DNA of 64,000 bases, taken from positions 1 to 64,000 of the forward strand of contig CAYSTJ010000004.1 of assembly GCA_964434105.1 (NCBI GenBank), in the 5' to 3' direction. The notes under the pieces are model-generated. The model saw only the letters and a program-made list of their open reading frames with translations, had not been told where the DNA came from and did no database searches. This document shows positions 34,715-43,777 of the stretch, piece by piece. Numbering within the stretch: position 1 is the first letter of the stretch; each line of letters begins with the position of its first letter. The stretch comes from CAYNST01 sp964434105 (GTDB taxonomy: Bacteria; Pseudomonadota; Gammaproteobacteria; Pseudomonadales; Cellvibrionaceae). Position numbers and translations under genes: made by a program.

Positions 34715-36535
34715 ATGAGCGAATCAGTCAGCGATTTTATGTTGGCGCGTCTGTCTGCATGGGGCGTCAAGCGGATCTACGGATATCCCGGCGACGGCAT
34801 CAACGGCATAATGGGCGCTCTGGCCAAAGTTGAAGACAAAATTGAATTTATTCAGGCGCGGCATGAAGAAATGGCCGCGTTTATGGCCTGTGGTCATTCA
34901 AAATTCACGGGCGAGGTCGGGGTGTGTCTTGCAACGTCGGGGCCGGGCGCTATCCATTTATTGAATGGTCTTTACGATGCCGTGCTGGATCACCAACCCG
35001 TCGTGGCCATTGTCGGGCAACAGGCCCAGTCAGCGATGGGCGGTCACTACCAGCAGGAAGTCGACCTGAAATCGCTGTTTAAAGATGTCGCCCATGAATA
35101 CGTCCATATGGTGACATCGCCGGCACAGATGCGCCATGTCGTGGACCGCGCCATGCGCATTGCCCAATCTATGCGAACCGTGACCTGCATTATTGTCCCC
35201 AACGATGTGCAGGGAATGGACGCTGTGGCGGTACCGCCGCGCAAACACGGTACGATTCATTCGGGACTGGGGTATTCCCGGCCGCGGGTCGTGCCGGCAA
35301 AAGATGATCTTCAGCGCGCCGCCCAGGTACTGAACGAGGGTAAAAAGGTTGCCATGCTGGTGGGCGCAGGTGCACTGTCGGCCGCTGACGAGGTATTGCA
35401 GTTGGCCGACGTCCTTGGGGCGGGCATCGCCAAGGCGCTGCTGGGTAAAGCGGTGGTTCCCGAGGAGGTCCCCTTCGTCACCGGGTCGATCGGGTTACTG
35501 GGCACCAAACCCAGTTGGGAACTGATGAAAGGCTGTGACACATTGCTGATGATCGGCTCCAGCTTTCCCTATTCCGAGTTTCTGCCGGAAGAGGGGGCAG
35601 CGCGTGGTGTTCAGATTGACATCGATCCGCGCATGATCAACATCCGCTACCCAATGGAAGTCGGCCTGATCGGCGACAGTGCTTCAACCATTCAGGAGTT
35701 GATACCGCTGCTGGAGCGCAAACAGGATCGTAGCTGGCAGGAAAAAATCATCGGCGACGTGAAGGACTGGTGGCAGGTGCTGGAAAGCCGTGCCATGAAA
35801 TCGGCCGATCCAATTAATCCGCAGCGGGTATTCTGGGAGCTTTCACCACGTTTGCCGGACAACTGCATAATCACATCGGACTCGGGTTCGGCGGCCAACT
35901 GGTATGCGCGTGACCTGAAGATACGGCCAGGCATGATGGCATCCCTGTCGGGCGGCCTCGCTACCATGGGCCCCGGTGTGCCTTATGCCATTGCCGCCAA
36001 GTTCGCGCACCCCGATCGTCCCGCGATCGCGTTGGTAGGCGACGGGGCGATGCAGATGAATGGCAATTCAGAACTGGTGACGGCGATGAAGTACTGGAAG
36101 CGCTGGACAGATCCGCGCTTTGTGGTGATCGTCCTGAACAACCAGGATCTCAATCAGGTGACCTGGGAGCAGCGGGTGATGGAGGGCGACCCGAAATTTG
36201 AGGCGTCGCAGGATATCCCGGACTTTCCCTACGCCCATTATGCCGAGTTGCTTGGCTTTATCGGTATCCGTGTAGACAAGCCGGACGCTATTGCTGCGGC
36301 CTATGACCGTGCGTTCTCTGCAAACCGGCCGGTGGTCATTGAAGTCTATACGGATCCGAATGTACCCCCCACACCGCCACATTTTACGCTGGAGCAGGTC
36401 AAAGGCTATGCCTCCTCGGTGCTGAAAGGCGATCCGGATACCCGCGGTATGCTCGGCGCCACCGTGAAGGATGCCATCAGTGGCATTTTCAGTCGGGACA
36501 GCAAGAAAAACGGCGATGGCGGCCCGTCGAAGTGA
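34715..36535 (+). CDS. Pyruvate-oxidase-like ThDP enzyme
   Basis: A 606-residue ThDP-dependent enzyme of the acetolactate synthase/pyruvate oxidase (PoxB) group. N-domain YGYPGDGINGIMG and the activating Glu in QARHEEMAAFMA; a central Rossmann-like domain (VGAGALSAADEV) suited to FAD; C-domain ThDP motif GDGAMQMNG followed by VLNNQDLNQVTWEQR. A stress-related class annotated thiamine-pyrophosphate-requiring protein matches closely. It lacks the C-terminal amphipathic membrane-binding helix that is clear in E. coli PoxB, so membrane activation is uncertain. Its stop overlaps the next start (TGATG). Confidence 0.87.
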   Translation: MSESVSDFMLARLSAWGVKRIYGYPGDGINGIMGALAKVEDKIEFIQARHEEMAAFMACGHSKFTGEVGVCLATSGPGAIHLLNGLYDAVLDHQPVVAIVGQQAQSAMGGHYQQEVDLKSLFKDVAHEYVHMVTSPAQMRHVVDRAMRIAQSMRTVTCIIVPNDVQGMDAVAVPPRKHGTIHSGLGYSRPRVVPAKDDLQRAAQVLNEGKKVAMLVGAGALSAADEVLQLADVLGAGIAKALLGKAVVPEEVPFVTGSIGLLGTKPSWELMKGCDTLLMIGSSFPYSEFLPEEGAARGVQIDIDPRMINIRYPMEVGLIGDSASTIQELIPLLERKQDRSWQEKIIGDVKDWWQVLESRAMKSADPINPQRVFWELSPRLPDNCIITSDSGSAANWYARDLKIRPGMMASLSGGLATMGPGVPYAIAAKFAHPDRPAIALVGDGAMQMNGNSELVTAMKYWKRWTDPRFVVIVLNNQDLNQVTWEQRVMEGDPKFEASQDIPDFPYAHYAELLGFIGIRVDKPDAIAAAYDRAFSANRPVVIEVYTDPNVPPTPPHFTLEQVKGYASSVLKGDPDTRGMLGATVKDAISGIFSRDSKKNGDGGPSK

Positions 36536-37641
36536 TGGCGCTTTCGCAGGCGCCGGCCATCAGTCGCGGCGCTGTTTCGGCCTATCAGATACCCACTGAG
36601 GAGCCACAGTCCGACGGCACGCTGGCGTGGTCCGCCACGACGCTGGTGCTGGTACAGCTGTACGCTGGTGATCAGGTCGGTATAGGCTACAGCTACGCCG
36701 ATAGCGCGACGGCCCATCTGGTTCAGGACACATTGTTACCGCTGGTAACGGGCAATGACGCCATGGCAATCGAGCACACAGCCACGGTGATGACCGGCGC
36801 ATTGCGCAACGTGGGCCAAACCGGCATCAGCGCCATGGCGCTGGCGGCGGTCAATAATGCGCAGTGGGATCTCAAAGCCAAATTGCTGCAGACGTCGGTG
36901 GCAGGTTTGCTGGGCAGCGTGCGCCAACGCGTACCCGCCTACGCCAGCGGGGGGTTCACATCCCTGACATTGCCGGACCTGCAGCAACAGATCGAGACCT
37001 GGTGCGAGCAGGGATTCCGGCACATCAAGATAAAAATTGGCCGCGATCCGCAGCAGGATATCGCCCGGGTGCGCGCCGCACGGGCGGTAATGCCGCCATC
37101 GGTGCAACTGATGGTAGACGCCAACGGTGCCTATTCCGTGAAGCAGGCACTGGCGATGGCCGAGGCCTTCGCGGAATGCCAGGTAAGCTGGTTTGAAGAG
37201 CCAGTGCGCTCCACGGATCTGGCGGGTCTGGCGACGCTGCGCGCCCGTGGTCCCGCCGGCATGTACATCAGTGCCGGCGAGTACGGTTACGACCCGATAT
37301 ATTTTCGCCGCATGCTGGAAGCCCAGGCAGTGGACACCTTGCAGGCTGACGCCACGCGCTGCAAAGGCGTAACCGGGTTTATGAAAGCCAGCGTTTTATG
37401 TGAGGCGTTCGACATCCCATTATCCAGTCATTGCGCCCCTGCACTGCATGTACATACCTGCTGTGCCGCACGGCCCGCCTGTCATGTCGAGTACTTTCTG
37501 GATCATGTCCGGATAGAAAACCGGCTGTTCGACGGCGCACCGACCGTCATCGACGGCATGGTCGGTCCCGACTGGGAGCGCCCCGGTTTCGGGCTGGATT
37601 TCCGTCACGCTGACGCCACTCAGTTCGCAATCCAGTTTTGA
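36535..37641 (+). CDS. Enolase-superfamily enzyme (mandelate racemase type)
   Basis: A 368-residue acid-sugar dehydratase or racemase candidate. Lys165-x-Lys167 in HIKIKIG, metal ligands Asp195 (VDANGAY), Glu221 (WFEEP) and Glu249 (SAGEYG), and His299 in SSHCAP. The KxK motif plus a His near the barrel end fits the mandelate-racemase subgroup. Substrate not predictable by eye; the neighbouring hydroxyacid dehydrogenase and ThDP enzyme suggest sugar-acid breakdown. ATG at 36535 overlaps the previous stop; a GTG one codon earlier is equally possible. Confidence 0.88.
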   Translation: MALSQAPAISRGAVSAYQIPTEEPQSDGTLAWSATTLVLVQLYAGDQVGIGYSYADSATAHLVQDTLLPLVTGNDAMAIEHTATVMTGALRNVGQTGISAMALAAVNNAQWDLKAKLLQTSVAGLLGSVRQRVPAYASGGFTSLTLPDLQQQIETWCEQGFRHIKIKIGRDPQQDIARVRAARAVMPPSVQLMVDANGAYSVKQALAMAEAFAECQVSWFEEPVRSTDLAGLATLRARGPAGMYISAGEYGYDPIYFRRMLEAQAVDTLQADATRCKGVTGFMKASVLCEAFDIPLSSHCAPALHVHTCCAARPACHVEYFLDHVRIENRLFDGAPTVIDGMVGPDWERPGFGLDFRHADATQFAIQF

Positions 37642-37702
37642 ACCCAAAAAAGGCTGGCCGCGAGGTTCGAGCCACTCTCCATTTTTTCGTCGTTGGGAGA
37701 AT

Positions 37703-40639
37703 ATGATGGCAAACAATTCGTCCGCCGGTGCGCAGAGCGAAATGCGCGTGGCCGCAATCGACAAAGGTGCACTGGCGCGCGAACTGCGATCGGTCACCCG
37801 TGGCGAGGTACGTTTCGATGATACCAGTCGCGCCTTGTACGCGAGCGATGGGTCCAATTATCGTCAGATACCGATTGGCGTCGTCCTGCCGCACGATGCC
37901 GATGATGTGATCGCTGCCATGGCCGTATGTCGCCGGTTTGATGCACCGGTATTGCCGCGCGGTTGTGGTACCAGCCTGTGTGGGCAGGCCTGCAATGTCG
38001 CCGTCGTATTCGATTTGTCGAAGTACATGAACGGTATTATCGAGCTCGATCCGGCTTCCAAAAGTGCCTGGGTGGAACCGGGTCTCGTGCTGGATGATTT
38101 ACGGGAAGCCGCAGAGGCGCATCAGCTGACATTTGCGCCGGATCCATCGACCCACAATCACAATACACTGGGCGGCATGATTGGGAATAACTCCTGCGGC
38201 CCACATTCCATCATGTCAGGGCGCACCTCGGATAACGTGCTGGCGCTGGACATACTGACCTATGACGGGACGCGTCTGACAGTCGGACCCACGTCCGCCG
38301 CACTGTTGAACGAGATAGTGGCGAAAGGCGGCCGCCCCGCCGAAATCTACCAGGCGCTGGACCAGCTGCGTGAATCCGAGGCCGACGTTATCCGGGAGCG
38401 CTATCCTGACATTCCCCGGCGTGTGTCCGGGTTCAACCTGCCTGACCTGCTGGAGGAAAACGGGTTTAATCTGGCGCGGGCACTGGTGGGGTCGGAAGGG
38501 ACCTGTTGCATGGTGCTGAAAGCCCGGGTGCAACTGGTCGACAGTCCACCCAATCGCGTATTGCTGGCGCTGGGATACGGGAGCATCTTTTGTGCGGCGG
38601 ATCATATCCCGCTGGTTATGGCGCATGGACCAATCGCGGTGGAAGGGGTGGACGACAAGCTGGTTCACGATATGAACAGTCTCGGGATGAGCCCGGAAAG
38701 TATCGCCATGTTGCCTGATGGCCAGGGTTGGCTGATGATCGAGTTTGGCAGTGATACGCCAGCGGGTGCCAAGGCCCAGGCGGAAGCCCTGATGGACAGT
38801 TTGCAACAACAGGAGAACCGACCATCCATGAAGCTCATTTCCCGACCGGACAGGGCGGAGAAGTTGTGGACGGTACGGAAATCGGCACTGGGTGCAACGG
38901 CCCATGTTCCGCACAAGGATATCACCTGGGAAGGGTGGGAGGATTCATCGGTGCCGCCGGAAAACCTGGGCGGCTATCTCCGGGCGCTGCAAAAGCTCTA
39001 TGAAGAGTTCGGTTATCGTGGGGACCTGTACGGGCATTTTGGGCAGGGTTGCGTTCACACGCGAATCAATTTTGATCTGAAAACCGCGCCGGGCATAGCA
39101 ATCTATAAGCGATTTATGGAAAAGGCGACCAGTCTGGTATTGGCGTATGGCGGTTCGCTGTCGGGCGAGCATGGAGACGGACAGTCCAAGGCGCAGTATC
39201 TGGACAAAATGTACGGTGAACGGCTGACGGAGGCCTTCCGGCGCTTCAAGTCTATCTGGGACCCAGACTGGAAGATGAACCCGGGCAAGGTTGTCATGCC
39301 CTACGGGATCGACGAAAATCTGCGGTTGGGCACGAACTACAACCCCGCGCCCACCAAAACCTATTTCCGCTATGCCGACGACCAGAACAATTTCGCCCGC
39401 GCCACGCTGCGGTGTGTCGGCGTCGGCGAATGCCGCAAACACGACAGCGGCAGCATGTGCCCCAGTTATATGGCCACGCGGGAGGAGAAGCATTCCACCC
39501 GCGGGCGGGCTCGATTGCTGTTCGAAATGCTGCAGGGCGATGTCATCAAAGACAAATGGCGTAACAAGGGTATCCGGGAATCGCTGGATCTGTGCCTGTC
39601 CTGCAAGGGCTGTCTGACGGAGTGTCCGGTTAACGTCGATATGGCGACCTATAAGGCCGAGTTCATGGCGCACCACTATCGGCACAGGCTGCGCCCCCGT
39701 GCGGCATATGCTTTCGGTCTGATCAATCACTGGCTGAGAGCGGCATCGACAGCGCCGAAACTGGTCAATTACCTCGGTCGTGCGCGTCTGTCGTCGAACG
39801 TACTGCATTGGGTGGCAAACCTGGCGCCGCAGAGGCGGATACCGGAAGTGGCGGAAAAGCCGTTTACCCATTGGTTCTTTTCGCGCAAGCCAGAGGGAGA
39901 AACCGTAGAGGGCAAAAAGGTAGTGCTTTGGCCCGATACCTTCAGCAATTACCTGCACCCGGAAAGCCTGATAGCGGCAACGGAAGTCCTGGCGTCGGCT
40001 GGCTATCAGGTTAACGTCCCCCGGGAATCACTTTGCTGCGGCCGTCCACTTTACGAATTTGGATTGCTGGGACTGGCCCGGCGACGGATTGCGCGCGTTA
40101 TCGCCAGCCTGCGTCAGGAGTTGCGGGAGGGAACGCCGATCGTGGTTCTGGAGCCATCGTGCGCTTCCGTGTTCCGTCACGATATCGCCAATCTCGACAT
40201 GCAGGATGAGGATGTTGAACGCCTACAGAAACAGACCTGGTTGTTCAGCGAATTCGTTTGCGAATTTGTTGGAGACCGCCAGTGGCCGACGCTGGAGCGC
40301 GCAGCGCTGGTGCACGGCCACTGTCATCACAAGGCAATTATGGGTATGGACAGCGAGATGGCGCTGCTCAACGCCGTGGGGGTCGATGCGCGTCTGCTGG
40401 ATTCCGGTTGCTGTGGCATGGCCGGCGCCTTCGGCTTCGAGAAAGAAAAATACCCCGTTTCCATTGATATAGGGGAGCGTGTGCTATTGCCCGAAGTCCG
40501 TGATGCTGGCACCGAGACACTGATTGTCGCGAACGGCTTTGCCTGTCGTGAACAGATAGCCCAGTGTACGGAGCGGCGCGCGGTACATATCGCAGAAGTA
40601 CTGAATATGGCGCGGACTGCCGATAGCGTTCCTGACTGA
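37703..40639 (+). CDS. FAD/Fe-S D-2-hydroxyacid dehydrogenase (Dld-II/GlcD-F fusion type)
   Basis: A 978-residue fusion. FAD-binding domain (about 55-270; PRGCGTSLCGQACN, TLGGMIGNNSCGPHS), FAD-oxidase C domain (to about 545; GHFGQGCVHTRINFD and SGEHGDGQSK), a ferredoxin-like part with CVGVGEC plus CPSY (about 571-588) and CLSCKGCLTECP (about 630), and two CCG domains (LCCGRPLYEFG; SGCCGMAGAFG). This matches bacterial respiratory D-lactate or D-2-hydroxyglutarate dehydrogenases that reduce quinone. GGGAGA upstream; ATG at 37703 or 37706. Confidence 0.93.
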   Translation: MMANNSSAGAQSEMRVAAIDKGALARELRSVTRGEVRFDDTSRALYASDGSNYRQIPIGVVLPHDADDVIAAMAVCRRFDAPVLPRGCGTSLCGQACNVAVVFDLSKYMNGIIELDPASKSAWVEPGLVLDDLREAAEAHQLTFAPDPSTHNHNTLGGMIGNNSCGPHSIMSGRTSDNVLALDILTYDGTRLTVGPTSAALLNEIVAKGGRPAEIYQALDQLRESEADVIRERYPDIPRRVSGFNLPDLLEENGFNLARALVGSEGTCCMVLKARVQLVDSPPNRVLLALGYGSIFCAADHIPLVMAHGPIAVEGVDDKLVHDMNSLGMSPESIAMLPDGQGWLMIEFGSDTPAGAKAQAEALMDSLQQQENRPSMKLISRPDRAEKLWTVRKSALGATAHVPHKDITWEGWEDSSVPPENLGGYLRALQKLYEEFGYRGDLYGHFGQGCVHTRINFDLKTAPGIAIYKRFMEKATSLVLAYGGSLSGEHGDGQSKAQYLDKMYGERLTEAFRRFKSIWDPDWKMNPGKVVMPYGIDENLRLGTNYNPAPTKTYFRYADDQNNFARATLRCVGVGECRKHDSGSMCPSYMATREEKHSTRGRARLLFEMLQGDVIKDKWRNKGIRESLDLCLSCKGCLTECPVNVDMATYKAEFMAHHYRHRLRPRAAYAFGLINHWLRAASTAPKLVNYLGRARLSSNVLHWVANLAPQRRIPEVAEKPFTHWFFSRKPEGETVEGKKVVLWPDTFSNYLHPESLIAATEVLASAGYQVNVPRESLCCGRPLYEFGLLGLARRRIARVIASLRQELREGTPIVVLEPSCASVFRHDIANLDMQDEDVERLQKQTWLFSEFVCEFVGDRQWPTLERAALVHGHCHHKAIMGMDSEMALLNAVGVDARLLDSGCCGMAGAFGFEKEKYPVSIDIGERVLLPEVRDAGTETLIVANGFACREQIAQCTERRAVHIAEVLNMARTADSVPD

Positions 40640-40900
40640 CGCCCCGTCCAGCTTAAAAAACGATTTGAAGCAATCTCCCATGGTTTTGGTACAATTGCTG
40701 CTGCCCGCTTGAGGGCGCTGAATGTTGTCGCATATCGCTGCGTCCCGTCGCTCGCATTGCAGTTTATGTGACAGTTGTAGCACTCCTGGCGTCAGGAATG
40801 ACGTTATTGGTTTGATCTGTGAGGAGCGGCAAGGCACAATCCGCGCGCGGCACCCATATCTGTCTACAGCGGATGATTTATAGCGCACGTTTGTTGACGG

Positions 40901-40930
40901 CAATAGAGCCAAATAGAGCTAAATAGACCA
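40901..40930. repeat. 10-bp near-tandem repeat before the dnaJ-like start
   Basis: Three successive ten-base units (CAATAGAGCC, AAATAGAGCT, AAATAGACCA) run into the ATG at 40930. No ribosome-binding site is seen there. The rest of the 290-base upstream interval has no gene. Confidence 0.6.
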
Positions 40931-41538
40931 TGTTTGTACCGGAGCACATCGAGCGGCTGATTCAGACCGTATATCAGTATCTCAAAAGACAGCAGGACCC
41001 TGTCACCGAGCACCAGCTATTGGTTGAGCTGGCCGTACAGGGGGCGTGGAAGGGGTTGACCAGCGGAAGTGCTGTGCTACAGCAATTCCAGAAACATTTC
41101 CTGACCATGCATGCGCTGTATCGACTGCAAAGCCGATTGGCGGGGATCAATATCAGGTTGTATATCAACCCGGTCGCCATTTTGTTGCCCCGGCGGGAGT
41201 CCGACATTTCCACATTGCAGATAACGGCCCCGGATACCGAAGCGGAGCTGCGCGAATACTACCTGGATCTCAACCACCTGGCCGCCGTCAATGAAACGTC
41301 TGCGGCAGACATGCTGAACGGCATGTGGCGTCAATATGATAGCTGGCAGAAGCCGGAAGACGCCTACGGCACCCTCGGGTTGCCGCAGGGAGCGGACTGG
41401 CGCGCAGTGCAGTCCGCGTATCGGCGCAAGGCGTCCCAGTGCCATCCCGACAAAGGTGGCTCGTCTCAGGACTTTCAGCTATTACGCTCGGCTTACGAAA
41501 GCCTGAAGCATTCACTGCGTACGGATTTTTCTCGCTAG
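40930..41538 (+). CDS. DnaJ-related J-domain protein
   Basis: A 202-residue protein with the DNAJ-related N-terminal domain (EHIERLIQTVYQYLKRQ, VTEHQLLVELA, FLTMHALYRLQSRL) and a C-terminal J-domain (about 140-195) with the HPD motif in QCHPDKGG. Such proteins are co-chaperones that stimulate DnaK-type ATPases; the N-domain's partner is unknown. The J-domain begins YGTLGLPQGADWRAVQSAYRRKA. The gene is followed by 171 bases before the PH-domain gene. Confidence 0.87.
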   Translation: MFVPEHIERLIQTVYQYLKRQQDPVTEHQLLVELAVQGAWKGLTSGSAVLQQFQKHFLTMHALYRLQSRLAGINIRLYINPVAILLPRRESDISTLQITAPDTEAELREYYLDLNHLAAVNETSAADMLNGMWRQYDSWQKPEDAYGTLGLPQGADWRAVQSAYRRKASQCHPDKGGSSQDFQLLRSAYESLKHSLRTDFSR

Positions 41539-41709
41539 CACCGATCCGCAGTTGACTGAATGTAGGGTCGCGGTGTCCATTCCGTACCGGATCCTGACTG
41601 ACCGATGTTAAACACGAAAGCGTTACCGCGGTACGAAATTTGCTGCGCGATACAGATTGCATGCAGGGACAGACCCTGGAGTTTGAACTGACAGGAACGA
41701 GCGAGACTT

Positions 41710-42090
41710 ATGAAAGCGCTGTACGAAGAACATCCGGTAATGTTTAAGAACAATCCGCTGGGCTTTATCGTGACGCTGTTGTTGGTGCCGGTGTTCGGGT
41801 TGGGGCTGATCATCTTTTTGATCTGGCACCTGAAAAACAAGGCATCGAAGCTCGTCGTGACCGAAAATGACATACTCTACGAGGAGGGGTTGCTAAGCAA
41901 ACATCGGGTCGAAATATCCATTGGCAGTGTGCGCACCGTACGGGTCAAACAAAGTTTTTTCGACCGCATTTTCGGTACGGGCGCCATCGCGCTGTATACC
42001 GCCGGCGATACGCCCGAAATTGTGGCGAAGGGGATGCCCGAGCCTAATCGCATTCGGGAAATTATCAAGAGTCGTAAGGATATTGACTGA
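41710..42090 (+). CDS. Bacterial PH-domain membrane protein (YdbS-like)
   Basis: 126 residues: a hydrophobic hairpin or helix (about 18-42, FIVTLLLVPVFGLGLIIFLIWHL) followed by a bPH2-like domain with LVVTENDILYEEGLLSKHRVEISIGSVRTV and FFDRIFGTGAIALYTAG. This is the classic YdbS/YdbT-type pleckstrin-homology pattern. Function unknown. Two bases separate it from the next gene, so they form an operon. Confidence 0.82.
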   Translation: MKALYEEHPVMFKNNPLGFIVTLLLVPVFGLGLIIFLIWHLKNKASKLVVTENDILYEEGLLSKHRVEISIGSVRTVRVKQSFFDRIFGTGAIALYTAGDTPEIVAKGMPEPNRIREIIKSRKDID

Positions 42091-42092
42091 TT

Positions 42093-42407
42093 ATGGTCGG
42101 TGAAACCGATAACAAAGATAAAAACGAATCCCGCAAAATTGCCATCGCTTTAATTTCTCTGGTGGTTCTGCTGGGCCTGGCCACACTCCTGATGTTACCT
42201 TTGCTATCAGACCTGGTCGCAGTGCATATATCGCCAGGGCTGGGGTTGCGGGACGCGGCAGTCATCGCTTTTTTTGTCACTGTGGTGTTAATGGTGATAT
42301 TCGCCGTCGTATCTGGCGATGGGTTGCTGGGAGAGCTGCAGTTTATCCTCGGCGGCTTTTTCGTGTTTTTTGTGATTTTTTGGGTGATGATTGCCTGGAT
42401 TTTCTAA
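42093..42407 (+). CDS. Small membrane protein, three predicted helices
   Basis: 104 residues. A charged N-terminus (KDKNESRK) precedes three hydrophobic helices (about 16-42, 51-75 and 80-104) with no recognised motif. It directly follows the PH-domain gene, so the two may work in the membrane together. A MITE-like copy starts nine bases after its stop. Not recognised as a named family. Confidence 0.6.
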   Translation: MVGETDNKDKNESRKIAIALISLVVLLGLATLLMLPLLSDLVAVHISPGLGLRDAAVIAFFVTVVLMVIFAVVSGDGLLGELQFILGGFFVFFVIFWVMIAWIF

Positions 42408-42415
42408 AAGTCGGG

Positions 42416-42571
42416 GTAACTATTCAGCTCGTTTCGAAACTGTTCTGATCGCGTCCAGATTTGTTCAGAGCAAGGCGAAAAATGTGAGTCTACTCGTGTA
42501 AAGGACCATTTTTTAACGCAGCTATCATTTATAGGTGCAGGGGCAAATCGGGGCGTGAGCTGAATAGTTGC
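42416..42571. repeat. MITE-like element, copy E (156 bp, internally deleted)
   Basis: Left end GTAACTATTCAGCTCGTTTC; right end GAGCTGAATAGTTGC, one base different from the consensus. Compared with the copy at 8887 the middle is missing (GTGTAAAGGACCATTTTTTA joins the left and right parts). It fills the space between the small membrane protein and the nuclease gene. Confidence 0.85.
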
Positions 42572-42591
42572 CCTGTCAGGTGGAGCAGGTC

Positions 42592-43506
42592 GTGATCCGC
42601 ATCAGAATTCTATGTATGGTATTCCTGGCTACGCACGCAATCCCGGTTTATGCATGGAGCGCGAAAGGGCATTCGGAAATCGCCAAATCGGCATTCAGCC
42701 AGCTGACCCCCGCACAACAAAACGCGTATTCGCGCCTGCTGAAAGACAACCCGATCAGCCAGGCCCGCTTTAGTCCTGCTGTACAAATCGGTTTTCTGGC
42801 CCGCTGGCCGGACCAGCAGCGCAAGCCGACGCTCCAGCAATTGTTTAACAGGTTTGGCAGCGGTCAAGTGCCGGTCGCGCTGTCCGACCGGCGGCAACAG
42901 AATATCCGCTTGTGGCATTTTGAGAACGCGCTGTATCTGGACAGTCGTGGCGACGTGCTCAATGCCAGCAGGAAGGGCGGTAAAGGCGTCTGCCCACCCG
43001 CCCGCAACGGTCAATTATTTCAGGTCTGGCCGGCCTTGCTGCAGGCGTACCGGCAGGCGGAGGATACACGGGACAAAGTGCTTCTGCTCAGTCTGCTGCT
43101 ACACCTGTCCGGCGACGCCTGGCAGCCATTGCATGTCATGGCAGCCCTGCAACCTGATTGCAGGCATGATGCGGGCGGTAATGGTTTTTGCGTAGAGCCG
43201 GCGCCAGCCCGCTTTACCGGGTACAGGGAGCGTTGTAAACACAGCCTGCATCAGGCATGGGACCAGGGGTTTGGCGTATTTGGCCAATCCTTCACGCCGG
43301 CGTCCGTAAAGTTTCACGGGAAAATCAGGAACCTGGAAATGGTGCTGACGCACCATAAGCGCTGGGCCGGTGACATCTATCCGTCCGAATCACGTCCGTT
43401 CAATTCAGTCGACTACCAGAATCGGGCACGAGATATTACCCATTCCGCGGCCTCGCATGCGGTCGCTTACCAGTGGCGTTTGTTGCGGGAGCTGGCGCCA
43501 CGGTAA
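42592..43506 (+). CDS. Secreted S1/P1-type nuclease
   Basis: A 304-residue zinc-dependent nuclease or phosphodiesterase of the S1/P1 family. A signal peptide ends at PVYA so that the mature protein starts with Trp (WSAKGHSEIA), the N-terminal zinc-binding Trp expected for this family. Other metal-site stretches: LWHFENALY, HLSGDAWQPLHV and HSLHQAWDQG. The usual HQPLH segment is read here with Trp in place of the first His. Start chosen at GTG 42592 with GGAG upstream; a TTG at 42568 would lie inside the repeat. Confidence 0.88.
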   Translation: MIRIRILCMVFLATHAIPVYAWSAKGHSEIAKSAFSQLTPAQQNAYSRLLKDNPISQARFSPAVQIGFLARWPDQQRKPTLQQLFNRFGSGQVPVALSDRRQQNIRLWHFENALYLDSRGDVLNASRKGGKGVCPPARNGQLFQVWPALLQAYRQAEDTRDKVLLLSLLLHLSGDAWQPLHVMAALQPDCRHDAGGNGFCVEPAPARFTGYRERCKHSLHQAWDQGFGVFGQSFTPASVKFHGKIRNLEMVLTHHKRWAGDIYPSESRPFNSVDYQNRARDITHSAASHAVAYQWRLLRELAPR

Positions 43507-43777
43507 GTGCCCATTCTGACGCAATACACGCACGGCAACATCGGGGCGCGGGAACTTCATAATCGGTTAACCGACGGTTTTAAAAAACCTGTTGTTCAAG
43601 TAAGCTGTGCGCGCCCGGTTTGCGGGCTTTGCATGGTCGCCCGATCGAGCCCTGGCCGATCCAGTTTGCACTGGCCGGATCGGCTCCAGCGGTCGTTACA
43701 TAGTGACCGGAAGGTCGTTGCACTTCGGACTTCCTGGCAGACCAGGTCTTAATTACTCAATTTGAAATGGGGGCTTT

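Noticed and set aside
38945..39958. 337-codon minus-strand frame opposite the FAD/Fe-S dehydrogenase
   Set aside because: Composition artefact on the opposite strand of a confidently assigned gene.
43507..43752. 81-codon frame between the nuclease and acyltransferase genes
   Set aside because: Starts right after the nuclease stop without a ribosome site, has no domain, and is rich in Arg, Ser and Cys like random GC-rich sequence.
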